In this document: positions 26,608-35,826 of the stretch, piece by piece
How the letters are laid out: each line of letters opens with the position of its first letter
How positions within the stretch are numbered: position 1 is the first letter of the stretch
DNA from: Fibrella forsythiae
GTDB taxonomy: Bacteria > Bacteroidota > Bacteroidia > Cytophagales > Spirosomataceae
Direction: 5' to 3'
Assembly (NCBI RefSeq): GCF_017353175.1
Contig: NZ_JAFMYW010000004.1
Coordinates: forward strand, 186,001-250,000
DNA: 64,000 nt
Notes under the pieces: model-generated
The model's input: only the letters and a program-made list of their open reading frames with translations
Database searches by the model: none
What the model was told of the DNA's origin: nothing
Made by a program: the position numbers and the translations under genes

Positions 26608-29600
26608 TTAACGCTGTTTAAATAACAGTGGCGGCGCATTATTAACCAGATTTAGCAGGTAACGCTGGTTATTGATAATCAATGGGCTAATCTGTTTTAC
26701 CTCGCCGCTGGTCAGGTAACCGCTCTCTCTGCTAGACAACACTCGGAACACACCATCAGGTTGGTTCAATAATACCACGCCCTGACAGGCATCGATCATA
26801 CCGAGTTGAGGTGTAAAATGAGTAAAGTTACCACCCAGAATCATGTCCTTACGGCCATCGTTGTTCAGGTCTTCACACGAAATTGCATTAACGCAGGTCA
26901 TCTGCACCGCATCGGGCAGATCACGTACTGTGAATGTTCCTTTGCCATCATTTATTGCCACAATTGACCGGCGGTAGGTCAATGTTTTTTTCTGGCAAGC
27001 TTCCAGCACGGGAGCCGGGAAAAGATCCTGCAACGTTTTTGTGGCGTAATCGCTGTGTTTCAGAATTTTAGATTTCAGGAATGGAAACTGATCGGCCATT
27101 TCGCGCTTCAGATATACAGGTACGTCCTTACCGTCGATGGTTTTGGTCATCACTTTATCCAGAATTCCGTTCTTGTCGAAATCATTGACCCATAGTTTCA
27201 ACGGGTGTTCTGCATCGGCCTGGAGCGAGAAGTTCTCGCCGATATTGCCAAGAATCAGATCGTTATCTTTATCGCCGTCGATATCTGCCACGGCCAGGCC
27301 GCCCCACATGCCGGTGAGTTCAGCAAGGCCCGTACTCATTTTGGTGAATTGCCCCCCGGTATAGCTAAATGCCTGCGGGGCCATCCAGTCGCCTACAACT
27401 ACCAGTTCATTACGACCATCACCATTGAGGTCGGCCCAAACGGCGTCACGAACCATACCCAGATCAGCAAACTCGGGAGCAATTCGCTTCGTTACGTCAA
27501 TGAATTCGCCAGCACCATTGTTTTGGTAGATGTAGCTTGGCGGGCTGACCCCATATTCTTTGGGGTAGCTGCGACTGCCAACGAACAAATCCAGGTCGCC
27601 ATCACGGTCGTAATCATACGGAATGGCCACCGATGTGTTCATGGTGGTTTGGGGCAGCGCACGGGTATTGAGTTGAAATATGCCCTTTCCATCATTGAGG
27701 TACAATCGGTTCATTAACGTACCTGAGCCTGTTGGTACCTCATTGCCACCACTACCCACAAACAGGTCCAGATCACCGTCTTTATCAGCGTCGAAGAATT
27801 GGGCGGCCGTGTCTTCAAAATCACTCAATTCCCTGAAAATAGGCTGATTCGACTTGGTAAAGCCCGCTCCTGTTTGCATATACAGCTGACCACCCTGCCC
27901 TTTGGCACCACCAATGTATACATCCTGCCGACCGTCGCCATTTACATCACCGATAGCCGCTTTCGGGCCTTCAGATGATAGCTTCATGGGAATATTTCGC
28001 TCATCGAAGAAGTCTTCGTACTTGTCTTCAACGTGGGCATCGAAGGAGGCAGGTACGTTCGTGAAAAGTGCAGCGGGTTGAGGCGGCCCGACAGGTTGGC
28101 TGGTGGCCTGGATACGTTGCCCCGACGTACCTATGCGGGCGTCTTTATGAGCCAGTGTTAAGGTTGTTCTGGCTTTGGGTGCACGGAGCAGGGTCACTTT
28201 ATCATCGAACCAGGTTATCCGCACGGAATCGATCTGGTCACTAGTGCCCAGGCCAATCGTCTGTATATATTCGGTGCTCGACTGAAACCCGCGCGATGGA
28301 GCGATGTACCGGCTAAAAATCTGCTTGCCCGCAAACACCTCGATCTTCGACCCGATCGCGAATGTATTCTGCCCATCGCCCTGAAGTTTCACCCGCAAAA
28401 ACTGGTTCGCCGTTGCCTTTTTCTCAGCGTGGTTCTGATACACAAAACAGGGCTGGTTCACGTTGTTGACAATCAGATCCAGATCACCGTCATTGTCCAG
28501 ATCAGCGTAGGCGGCCCCGTTTGAGAAAGACGGATCAGCCAGGCCCATGGCGTCGCCCGTTTCAGTGAAACGCAGGTTCTTGTTGTTACTGAAGAAGTAG
28601 TTCGGAATGGGCCGTGAAGGCATATTTTTCACAATCTCATCAAACTCCTGTTTCTTGCCCGACAGCACCATTTTCTGGGCAAGTTCATTGGCAAAAAAGT
28701 CGATAAAATCCTGATCGATCACGTCGTTATAGATGCCATTACAAACGTAAATGTCATTGTATCCGTCGTTGTCAGCGTCGAACAGCAAGGCTCCCCAGCT
28801 CCAGTCACTGGCAGCCACACCGGCGTAGTTGGCGATCTCGCTGAACGTACCGTTTTGGTTATTCAGTTGCAGGCAGTTTTGCTGAAGTTGATTATAAAAG
28901 CCTTTATCCCGTTTCAGATTAGCCACGTAATGGTTCTCAAACGAGGTGGTTGTTTTCAGCCGCTTCTCGTCGCGGGGCAACATCTCAGTGGTGAAGATCT
29001 CAGGATACCCATCGTTGTTGATATCGGCCATGTCGGCCCCCATCGACGCGATGCTCAGGTGCTTCATCCGCTGCTCAATCTCTTCCGTGAACCCGGTATG
29101 TCGACCAGCCGCATCGTGCTGATTAATGTAGAGATAGTCTTTCTCGAAGAAGTCGTTCGAGACGTAAATGTCTGGCCAGTTATCGCCGTTCACGTCGCCG
29201 ATTGTCACGCCCAGGCCGAAGCCAATCAGGCTACTGAAGATATTTTCTTCTTTCGAGACGTCGTGAAATACGCCATTGTCGTTGCGCATCAACCGGTCGC
29301 CGCCCCCTTTCAGAAAATCTTTTACGGGCCAGTCTTCGGCGCGCACGTTCCGGTTGTTCTCGTAGTTGAGCGTATTTACCGGAATGAAGCTATTATTCAG
29401 AATATAACAGTCGAGGTCGCCGTCTTTGTCGTAATCGAAAAAGGCGGCGTGGGTCGTGTAACCATTATCGTCGAGACCGTATTTTTTGGCTTCCTCGGTA
29501 AACGTAGGCACACCATCGGGGCCGTTACCCTGATTGATATACAGTTCCTTCCGCTGGTCAACGCCTTTCTGATAACCGGCATAGCAAACGTAGATATCGA

Positions 29601-29994
29601 GTCGGCCATCGTTATTAATGTCGACCATAACCACGCCTGTACCCCATTTACCATTGCTTCCTACTTTTGCTTTGGTCGTAACGTCGTCATACTTCCAGTT
29701 TCCCTTGTTCAGGTACAGCTTATTCGACCCCATGTTTGAGGTAAAAAAGATATCGGGCAAGCCATCGTTGTTGATATCGCCCACCCCCACACCGCCTCCA
29801 TTGTAGAAGTTCCGGTAGTTGAAGATGTTGAAATCGGCCCGGTTTTCGACCTTGTTCTGGAAGGTGACGCCAATGGCCTCGTTGTCCATTTTCTCGAACA
29901 GGGTATCGCTTTTTTTCGACGAACAGGCTACCAGGCAGAGAAGGGCAAAAACGCTAATGGTAAGTTTCAGGTACGTTGATACTGTCTTGTTCAT
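26608..29994 (-). CDS. Giant surface lipoprotein: VCBS/FG-GAP repeats with ASPIC/UnbV domain, copy 3
   Basis: 1128 residues. Signal with lipobox LVAC (Cys24), mature start CSSKKSDTLFEKMD. The calcium-loop arrays are at about 60-510 (DINNDGLPDIFF, DINNDGRLDIYV, DYDKDGDLDCYI, DADNDGYNDIYV, DLDNDGDLDLIV) and about 660-1100 (DVNGDGRQDVYI, DADKDGDLDLFV, DYDRDGDLDLFV, DIDGDKDNDLIL). The ASPIC/UnbV domain sits at about 541-611 (AIGSKIEV then IGLGTSDQIDSVRITW). It is the last gene of the first SusC-SusD cassette. A TAACTTTG promoter box lies 25 bp before the ATG, so it may also be transcribed on its own. Confidence 0.9.
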   Translation of the reverse strand: MNKTVSTYLKLTISVFALLCLVACSSKKSDTLFEKMDNEAIGVTFQNKVENRADFNIFNYRNFYNGGGVGVGDINNDGLPDIFFTSNMGSNKLYLNKGNWKYDDVTTKAKVGSNGKWGTGVVMVDINNDGRLDIYVCYAGYQKGVDQRKELYINQGNGPDGVPTFTEEAKKYGLDDNGYTTHAAFFDYDKDGDLDCYILNNSFIPVNTLNYENNRNVRAEDWPVKDFLKGGGDRLMRNDNGVFHDVSKEENIFSSLIGFGLGVTIGDVNGDNWPDIYVSNDFFEKDYLYINQHDAAGRHTGFTEEIEQRMKHLSIASMGADMADINNDGYPEIFTTEMLPRDEKRLKTTTSFENHYVANLKRDKGFYNQLQQNCLQLNNQNGTFSEIANYAGVAASDWSWGALLFDADNDGYNDIYVCNGIYNDVIDQDFIDFFANELAQKMVLSGKKQEFDEIVKNMPSRPIPNYFFSNNKNLRFTETGDAMGLADPSFSNGAAYADLDNDGDLDLIVNNVNQPCFVYQNHAEKKATANQFLRVKLQGDGQNTFAIGSKIEVFAGKQIFSRYIAPSRGFQSSTEYIQTIGLGTSDQIDSVRITWFDDKVTLLRAPKARTTLTLAHKDARIGTSGQRIQATSQPVGPPQPAALFTNVPASFDAHVEDKYEDFFDERNIPMKLSSEGPKAAIGDVNGDGRQDVYIGGAKGQGGQLYMQTGAGFTKSNQPIFRELSDFEDTAAQFFDADKDGDLDLFVGSGGNEVPTGSGTLMNRLYLNDGKGIFQLNTRALPQTTMNTSVAIPYDYDRDGDLDLFVGSRSYPKEYGVSPPSYIYQNNGAGEFIDVTKRIAPEFADLGMVRDAVWADLNGDGRNELVVVGDWMAPQAFSYTGGQFTKMSTGLAELTGMWGGLAVADIDGDKDNDLILGNIGENFSLQADAEHPLKLWVNDFDKNGILDKVMTKTIDGKDVPVYLKREMADQFPFLKSKILKHSDYATKTLQDLFPAPVLEACQKKTLTYRRSIVAINDGKGTFTVRDLPDAVQMTCVNAISCEDLNNDGRKDMILGGNFTHFTPQLGMIDACQGVVLLNQPDGVFRVLSSRESGYLTSGEVKQISPLIINNQRYLLNLVNNAPPLLFKQR

Positions 29995-30018
29995 AGGTTA
30001 GTTACGGCACGCTAAACC

Positions 30019-30026
30019 CAAAGTTA
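30019..30026 (-). promoter_or_regulatory. Candidate -7 box (TAACTTTG) before VCBS copy 3
   Basis: On the minus strand TAACTTTG fits TAnnTTTG and lies 24 bp before the ATG at 29994, with a predicted short leader. No -33 TTG is visible at standard spacing. Confidence 0.45.
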
Positions 30027-30075
30027 CCACGTAAAACTCTATAGCGGTCGGGGAAACTTACAAGTTTAGCGAGGC

Positions 30076-30639
30076 TTAATACAGCAAAGCTTTTGTTGCG
30101 TCGCCACGCATTATAATTTTAGGGCGTTTGTATACCAGCAAGCCTTCCAGCCGTTTCCAGGTATCCCGGTTATTCATGGTATTGAAATTCCCGGTCTTGC
30201 CGGCAAGCCGTATCACTATTTTCTCGTCCGACAGGTGGTCAACCGTCACGGTGCCTTCTGTCATGATGAAACCATCGCCGGTGCGTTGCGCTTTATCGCG
30301 CACTTTACCAATCATCACGCTGCCAGTATTTTGGTTATCAAGGGTAATTGGCTGAACAATGGGACGTTTAAACAGCTCGTTTCCACCCAACGTGACGATG
30401 GTATTGCTTTCGTACTGATCGAAAAGGTTAAGCCGAATCGATTCGGGCCTAACGGTAACTTCGCCTTTAAATCGGCTCTCGTCGGCATAAAACGACTCGC
30501 CATCCATCTTAACAACGAATTGGGCTTCGCCGGGTTTCAATGTCTGATAGATTGCGTCGGCATCTGGTCTTGTTGTACAGGTGCAGAGAACGAGGACGAA
30601 AAATAAACCGACAAAGGTGGTTGTAATGATTGTACGCAT
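30076..30639 (-). CDS. Small lipoprotein of unknown function inside the SusC/D-VCBS cassette
   Basis: 187 residues from the ATG at 30639 (an in-frame ATG six codons earlier is less likely because the shorter form gives a better signal peptide). The signal core IITTTFVGLFFVLVL is followed by Cys residues (LCTC), so lipidation is likely. The mature part is beta-rich, with charged strands such as AQFVVKMDGESFYADESRF and IVIRLAGKTGNFNT. I recognise no family. It lies between susD (30763) and VCBS copy 3 (29994) on the same strand, so it probably belongs to the same uptake system. The second cassette has no counterpart. Confidence 0.7.
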   Translation of the reverse strand: MRTIITTTFVGLFFVLVLCTCTTRPDADAIYQTLKPGEAQFVVKMDGESFYADESRFKGEVTVRPESIRLNLFDQYESNTIVTLGGNELFKRPIVQPITLDNQNTGSVMIGKVRDKAQRTGDGFIMTEGTVTVDHLSDEKIVIRLAGKTGNFNTMNNRDTWKRLEGLLVYKRPKIIMRGDATKALLY

Positions 30640-30660
30640 AGCCAGGTAGTTGTGCAAACA

Positions 30661-30691
30661 AACCTATAAGGTCTTCGAGACCTTATAGGTT
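30661..30691. repeat. Perfect hairpin upstream of the small lipoprotein
   Basis: 14-bp perfect stem AACCTATAAGGTCT (30661-30674) / AGACCTTATAGGTT (30678-30691) with a TCG loop. It lies 22 bp upstream of the lipoprotein start and just downstream of the susD terminator. It could be an operator or a leader hairpin. Confidence 0.7.
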
Positions 30692-30707
30692 TCAGGATAC
30701 GTAAAAG

Positions 30708-30740
30708 CCAAAAAGGCTCGACAGAGCCGAGCCTTTTTGG
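30708..30740 (-). terminator. Terminator after susD (cassette 1)
   Basis: 13-bp perfect stem CCAAAAAGGCTCG (30708-30720) / CGAGCCTTTTTGG (30728-30740), 22 bp after the susD stop on the minus strand. The strong stem suggests partial or full termination before the lipoprotein gene. Confidence 0.8.
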
Positions 30741-30762
30741 TACTCAAAAATACGAATTCAGA

Positions 30763-32271
30763 TTAATAACCTGCGTTCTGCTTCAGGTTCGGGTTCGACG
30801 TGATAGCATCAGATGGGATCGGGAACAGTACCGTACCTGGGTCTTTGCGGTCTACGCCCGTACCCGTCAAGAACTTCTCGAAACGAACTTCAACAGTCCG
30901 CTTGCCACCTTCCCAATACGTTTCGCGGCCGATTTCATCAAACATCGCGTCGTTGGTAAGGGTAGTCAGTGCAGATGCCTTCCGTATGGTCCGTAATGCA
31001 TTCACTTGCGTAAGGGCAGCCGGTGCATTACCACTACGGAGCAGGGCTTCGGCCTTCATCAGGTACGCATCGGCATAACGCATCAGGATGTACTTACCCG
31101 CATCAGCAGGGTGGTACTTGATAACCCGGATACCTTTTTCAGTTGGCGTACCCGCCAACGATACATCGCGTGAGAACACGAGTGGCTTTTTAGACCGGCT
31201 ATCGGTGATCGCTACGCCTTTGTCGTCGAACTGCTGACCGATCAGGAAGCCTTTACCAATACCAGAGTAGTTGGTACCATCTTTCTTGGCGGCCTGCCCT
31301 TTACGAACGTCATTGGCTTCAAATTTATCGTAGAAATCAGCCAGCGTAGCAAAGCCGTTCCAACCAGAAGGGTTCTGGTCGTAGTGAAGAGTCATGTACC
31401 ACCGGTTTTGAGCCGTTCCTTCAGGACTGGTAAAAACTACTTCATTTGCACCAGTCGTAGTAAACGTTTTGTAATAATCAGAGCTGAGGGTAAAACCGGC
31501 CGCTGTAATAGCGTCAACGTACTTCACAACCAGGTCCATATCGGCTTTGTCGAAGGTGTAACTACCTTCAGCTTTAGCTGACTTGTAAACGGCTTTGTTC
31601 AGATACAGGCGGGCCAACAGGAAGTTAGCTGCTGCTTTCGAGGCCACCGAATTATCCTGTTGAGCTGGCTTGGCTTCGGGCAGGTTAGGCAGGGCTTCTG
31701 TCAGGTCTTTCACGATGAAGTCGAATGCTTCTGACCGCGTTTTCACCTTAGGATTTGCATCGACGCCCTCAGTTACTTCTCGGAACGGCACCTGACCCCA
31801 GAAATCCATCACGTGGAACATGTTCCAGGCGCGCAGGAATTTGGCTTCGGCCAGTTGCTGTGGCGTGGTTTTACCAGATGCAATCAACTGGGTAGTTTTA
31901 AATACCCGCTGATTAAGCTGGTTCCATGCCGTCAGTACGTTCGAATGCGTAGCATCCCAGGTGTGTTGGTCGAGCGTACGCCACACCCCGTTATCACCCC
32001 AGTCAACACCCCGCGTTGGTGGGATCATTTCGGCTGATGTATGCTGACCCAGCGAGTACATGCTACCTTGGTCAGTAAAAGCACCCAAGTCGTTATAAGC
32101 CGACCGAAGCGCTTCTGTTGCGTTAAAATTGGGATCTGGTTTAGTCGGGTCAGTGGGTGTTACAACCACTGAATCTTTTTCCTGTACTACCAGATCGGTG
32201 CAACCCGACAGGGTTGCAAGTCCAACACTCAAACCGAGTGTTAGGAGGTTTAAAGATCCTCTCTTAGTCAT
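30763..32271 (-). CDS. SusD/RagB nutrient-binding lipoprotein (cassette 1)
   Basis: 502 residues with lipobox LSGC (Cys24), followed by a Thr/Pro/Asp-rich linker (VVVTPTDPTKPDPN). The SusD core and end motifs are present: FLRAWNMFHVMDFWGQVPF, LMRYADAYLMKAEALLRSG, IGRETYWEGGKRTVEVRFEKF and LFPIPSDAITSNPNLKQNAGY. It starts 21 bp after the susC stop, a normal susC-susD operon spacing. It is a paralogue of the SusD at 21409. Confidence 0.95.
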   Translation of the reverse strand: MTKRGSLNLLTLGLSVGLATLSGCTDLVVQEKDSVVVTPTDPTKPDPNFNATEALRSAYNDLGAFTDQGSMYSLGQHTSAEMIPPTRGVDWGDNGVWRTLDQHTWDATHSNVLTAWNQLNQRVFKTTQLIASGKTTPQQLAEAKFLRAWNMFHVMDFWGQVPFREVTEGVDANPKVKTRSEAFDFIVKDLTEALPNLPEAKPAQQDNSVASKAAANFLLARLYLNKAVYKSAKAEGSYTFDKADMDLVVKYVDAITAAGFTLSSDYYKTFTTTGANEVVFTSPEGTAQNRWYMTLHYDQNPSGWNGFATLADFYDKFEANDVRKGQAAKKDGTNYSGIGKGFLIGQQFDDKGVAITDSRSKKPLVFSRDVSLAGTPTEKGIRVIKYHPADAGKYILMRYADAYLMKAEALLRSGNAPAALTQVNALRTIRKASALTTLTNDAMFDEIGRETYWEGGKRTVEVRFEKFLTGTGVDRKDPGTVLFPIPSDAITSNPNLKQNAGY

Positions 32272-32292
32272 TTGGTTTATCGTGTTTACTGA

Positions 32293-35200
32293 TTAAAAAG
32301 CAAGGTTAGCACCGATCGTGAACGTACGCGCACGTGGGTACGCCGTGTAGTCGATACCCAGCGATGGTACGCCGTTGATCGCTTTGTTCGTGTTTACTTC
32401 TGGGTCTTGCCCTTTGTAGTTGGTGATCAGGAACAGGTTCTGACCCGTTACAAACACACGTAGGTTCGACAACGCTGAATTGCCCGTATTGAAGCGGTAG
32501 CTCAGGCTGGCGTTTTGCAACCGAACAAACGAGCCGTTTTCCAGGAAGCGGGTCGACACGTCGGGCGCGTTGAACGGACCTTCGGCCAGCGTTGGGATGT
32601 CGCGCGTTACGTTACGACCGTTGTTGTACGATCCTTTCGTGAAGTAAGCGTTGGCCGTGTTGTTATAGATGTAGTTGCCAAACACACCATTGAAGAACAG
32701 ACTCAGGCTGAGGTTCTTGTAGCGGAAATTATTGGTCAGACCACCCGTGAAGCTTGGCAGTGGGCTTTTACCCAGGAACTTCTGTACGTCGCCACCCGTA
32801 TAAATGGTATTGCCGTTTTCGTCATATCCGCCGAAATCACGCAGGAAGAAGGCAAACAGAGGCTGGCCCTGAGCAATACGCTGCGCAAACGCACCTGTCA
32901 GACCCTGACCGCTGATAGCACCTGTATTGATCAGACCAGCGAAGTTCTGCACTTCATTTTTGTTGTAGGCTACGTTGAACTGTACGTCCCAGCCAAACTG
33001 TGGCTTGTCGATAGCGGCTACGTTTAAGCCTAATTCAACACCCTGGTTGATTACGTTGGCGTCCAAGTTTTTCCATACGAACGGCGAAAGCGCTGGCTGA
33101 GCTGACGTTACCTGAATGAGCAGGTCAGTGGTGTTTTTGTGGTAGTATTCGAGGTTACCCGTTACGCGACCACCCGCAATACCGAAGTCGATACCCAAGT
33201 TTGTCTGCGCTGTCTGTTCCCATTTCAGGTTTGGGTTCGGGAACGCTACGTCGTTAAGACCGCCACCGCTGATGTTATTTGCCTCGGCGTTTGTGCCCCA
33301 ATCGCTGTAGCGCTGACGCTGCTGATACAGATTGTGCGGAATTTCCTGGTTACCCGTGATACCGTAACCCACCCGTACTTTCAGGTCAGAAAAAATATTT
33401 TTCGGAATGAAGGCTTCGTCACTCAGTTTGTAGGCAATTGCCGCTGATGGGAAATAACCTACCTGGTTACCAGAACCGAAACGGGTTGAACCGTCGGCAC
33501 GCAGGGTAGCAGTAGCCATCAATTTACCAAAACCAACGTTTACCCGACCGAAATAAGACTGCAGTTCATCGCGCGATGACGATGAGTTGGCCAACAGGCT
33601 ACCAAACCCTTTCGAGTTATCAGCCGACGCCGCGTTGTTGATCATCAGATCAAGGTTGCTCGTCCGGAAGTTCGAAGCAGTAGTCCGTTTAAAGTAGTTG
33701 TCGAAGCTTTGGTATTCGTAACCCAACAGGGCGTTCACCGATACTTTGCCAAACTCTTTATCATACGTGAAATACCCGTCCAGCAACGTGTTGTCGATTT
33801 CGATATCACTCATAACCAACCGACCAACGTTCTGAATATCCTGATATAACAGGTCACGTGAGAAAGCAGCCTTACGCGATGACATCGACTTATCGAAACC
33901 ATACACAACCTTGAATTTCAAGCCGTTGATGATCTCATATTCAGCGTTGATGTTGCCCAGTGTACGGAGCGTCTTGGTGTTGTCTTTCGACAGACCGATC
34001 AGCGCAAGTGGGTTTGGCTCCGCAATGTTTTTCGACTGGTTGAATGAACCATCGGCATTGTAGATTGCCCGCGTCGGGTTCGACTTCAGAATACCGCCTA
34101 GCAGGTCACCCTGATAACCGGCGTTGTCTGTTACCGGAATGTTGTTGTCTTTCGTTTCAGACAGCGTTACCTGTACACCAATGTTCAGCTTATTGTTGAT
34201 AAACTTTTTGTTGCCATTGAACGTACCTGATACCCGGTTCATCTTGCTACGCTCCATAATGCCTTCCTGATCGAGGTAACCCAATGAGAAACGGTAGTTA
34301 CCGCCGGCACCATCCCCACCACCGTAAGCCAGGTTTTGCTGATTGGTTACACCCGTACGGAAGAGAGCATCCTGCCAGTCTACGCGAGCCCCCAGATCCT
34401 GTGAAGGCTGCAATTTAGCGTACTCATCAGCGCTCAGCAGGTCGTACTGCTTGGTGATTGTAGCAAAACCGATCGAAGGCGAGTACTCGAGGCTACCTTT
34501 GCCAGCTTTACCTTTTTTGGTCGTGATCAACACCACACCATTGGCACCGCGCGAACCGTAGATAGCTGTTGCCGAGGCGTCTTTCAGAATGTCGACGCTG
34601 GCAATATCTTCCGGGTTCATGAAGTTCAGTGGGTTTTTAGGAGCCGTTGAACCGATACCTGAGTTATCACCACCGGCCGATGTTTCACCACCGCTCAGTG
34701 GCACGCCATCCACTACGAACAGTGGGTTGTTGTTGCTCCGTACCGATGACGTACCCCGAATACGAATGTTGATACCACCCCCTGGCTCACCGCTGTTCTG
34801 CGTAATGGCCACGCCGGGTACCCGACCCTGAAGCAGTTGCTCAGGCGACGTAATAATTCCTTTGTTAAAATCTTTGGTACCGATTGTGTTTACAGCGCCA
34901 GTCAAGTCTTTCTTTTTGGCTGTACCATAACCGATAACTACTACTTCGTTCAGCGTCTTGTTGTCTTCCAGAAGCGTCACGTTGATCGTAGCCCGATTGC
35001 CAACTGTTACATCCTGACTCTCAAAACCTACGAAACTGAACACCAAGACCGCATTGGCCGGTGCGTTGATTCTGAAGTTTCCGTCAGCATCTGAATTGGT
35101 ACCACGTGTTGTACCCTTCACACTTACACTCACACCGGGTAATCCGCGGCCGGTGTTATCTGATACTTTACCCGTTACGCTGTTGTCCTGCGCAAACGTT

Positions 35201-35325
35201 AACTGGCTGCTCAGCGTAAAGAATAGCATGAGCACCGACAGTAGTCCCAACTGAAGAGACGACCGAACGGACTGCATACGCCTGTTAAGAGTGGCGTAAC
35301 CTACTGAGTAGGAGTTGTCCATCAT
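32293..35325 (-). CDS. SusC/RagA TonB-linked outer membrane protein (cassette 1)
   Basis: 1010 residues, no STN domain. Signal core LGLLSVLMLFFTLSSQLTFAQ; a CNA-B domain at about 48-120 (VTGKVSDNTGRGLPGVSVSVKG); the SusC motif LNEVVVIGYGTA; plug (about 135-255, ASATAIYGSRGANGVVLITTKKGKAG); barrel ending RTFTIGANLAF. The ATG at 35325 gives an N-terminal extension (MMDNSYSVGY) that also occurs in the paralogue at 26205, and the DNA around both starts is similar, so this start is preferred over the inner ATG at 35277. It should import its ligand with TonB energy. Confidence 0.95.
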   Translation of the reverse strand: MMDNSYSVGYATLNRRMQSVRSSLQLGLLSVLMLFFTLSSQLTFAQDNSVTGKVSDNTGRGLPGVSVSVKGTTRGTNSDADGNFRINAPANAVLVFSFVGFESQDVTVGNRATINVTLLEDNKTLNEVVVIGYGTAKKKDLTGAVNTIGTKDFNKGIITSPEQLLQGRVPGVAITQNSGEPGGGINIRIRGTSSVRSNNNPLFVVDGVPLSGGETSAGGDNSGIGSTAPKNPLNFMNPEDIASVDILKDASATAIYGSRGANGVVLITTKKGKAGKGSLEYSPSIGFATITKQYDLLSADEYAKLQPSQDLGARVDWQDALFRTGVTNQQNLAYGGGDGAGGNYRFSLGYLDQEGIMERSKMNRVSGTFNGNKKFINNKLNIGVQVTLSETKDNNIPVTDNAGYQGDLLGGILKSNPTRAIYNADGSFNQSKNIAEPNPLALIGLSKDNTKTLRTLGNINAEYEIINGLKFKVVYGFDKSMSSRKAAFSRDLLYQDIQNVGRLVMSDIEIDNTLLDGYFTYDKEFGKVSVNALLGYEYQSFDNYFKRTTASNFRTSNLDLMINNAASADNSKGFGSLLANSSSSRDELQSYFGRVNVGFGKLMATATLRADGSTRFGSGNQVGYFPSAAIAYKLSDEAFIPKNIFSDLKVRVGYGITGNQEIPHNLYQQRQRYSDWGTNAEANNISGGGLNDVAFPNPNLKWEQTAQTNLGIDFGIAGGRVTGNLEYYHKNTTDLLIQVTSAQPALSPFVWKNLDANVINQGVELGLNVAAIDKPQFGWDVQFNVAYNKNEVQNFAGLINTGAISGQGLTGAFAQRIAQGQPLFAFFLRDFGGYDENGNTIYTGGDVQKFLGKSPLPSFTGGLTNNFRYKNLSLSLFFNGVFGNYIYNNTANAYFTKGSYNNGRNVTRDIPTLAEGPFNAPDVSTRFLENGSFVRLQNASLSYRFNTGNSALSNLRVFVTGQNLFLITNYKGQDPEVNTNKAINGVPSLGIDYTAYPRARTFTIGANLAF

Positions 35326-35826
35326 AGGTTTGTTTGATTGGTTAGTAAAAGTTTTTGTAGTGGTAAATACGCTTCTTCTATACGCTCTCGATACCCTATG
35401 ATAACAGACTCAAATAGCTCATCAAATGACCGTTAACAATGGCTACTTATAGCACTCCAATCAGAAAATATTGAGTATATAGATGAAGTGACCGACAAAT
35501 TACAAGAAATAATCCTTTAGGTACAAATTCTTTTTCGTCAATATGGTATAAGCGTATGGCAAAATAATACTTAAATATATCATATTTTTTAGCCGTATTT
35601 ATACGTAATCAAGTGTATTCCGTATCTATTCAGTGTTTACAATCAACTGATTCACAATAATTTAAGATACATCAGTCAATTCATTATTTATCTGGGAATA
35701 ATACCATTACAAAATGAGTCAATTTCTGCATTGACCCAAGTTTTCGTTAAATTTATCCCCTCAATTTGGCTGATAAACGCACAGAACGACCTACCGGGCA
35801 GTCGCGTTTAAAGCCGTTTCGGTTAC
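35326..35826. other. AT-rich divergent intergenic region
   Basis: 501 bp between divergent genes: susC to the left (-) and the FAD/Fe-S dehydrogenase to the right (+). The sequence is strongly AT-rich at 35500-35700, in contrast to its flanks. It contains TTGTAATTTG on the minus strand at about 35495-35504, shared with the other susC leader. No open reading frame, palindrome or clear TAnnTTTG box for the right-hand gene was found. Confidence 0.6.

Noticed and set aside
28855-29739. Long open frame on the + strand opposite a VCBS gene
   Set aside because: It mirrors the calcium-loop codons of the minus-strand gene, has low-complexity Val/Ile/His content, no start context and no known motif; it is an antisense shadow, as are similar frames at 16714-17379, 19976-20728 and 6281-7111.
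14257-29994. VCBS proteins as type IX secretion cargo
   Set aside because: They carry a lipobox at the N-terminus and lack a recognisable type IX C-terminal domain.
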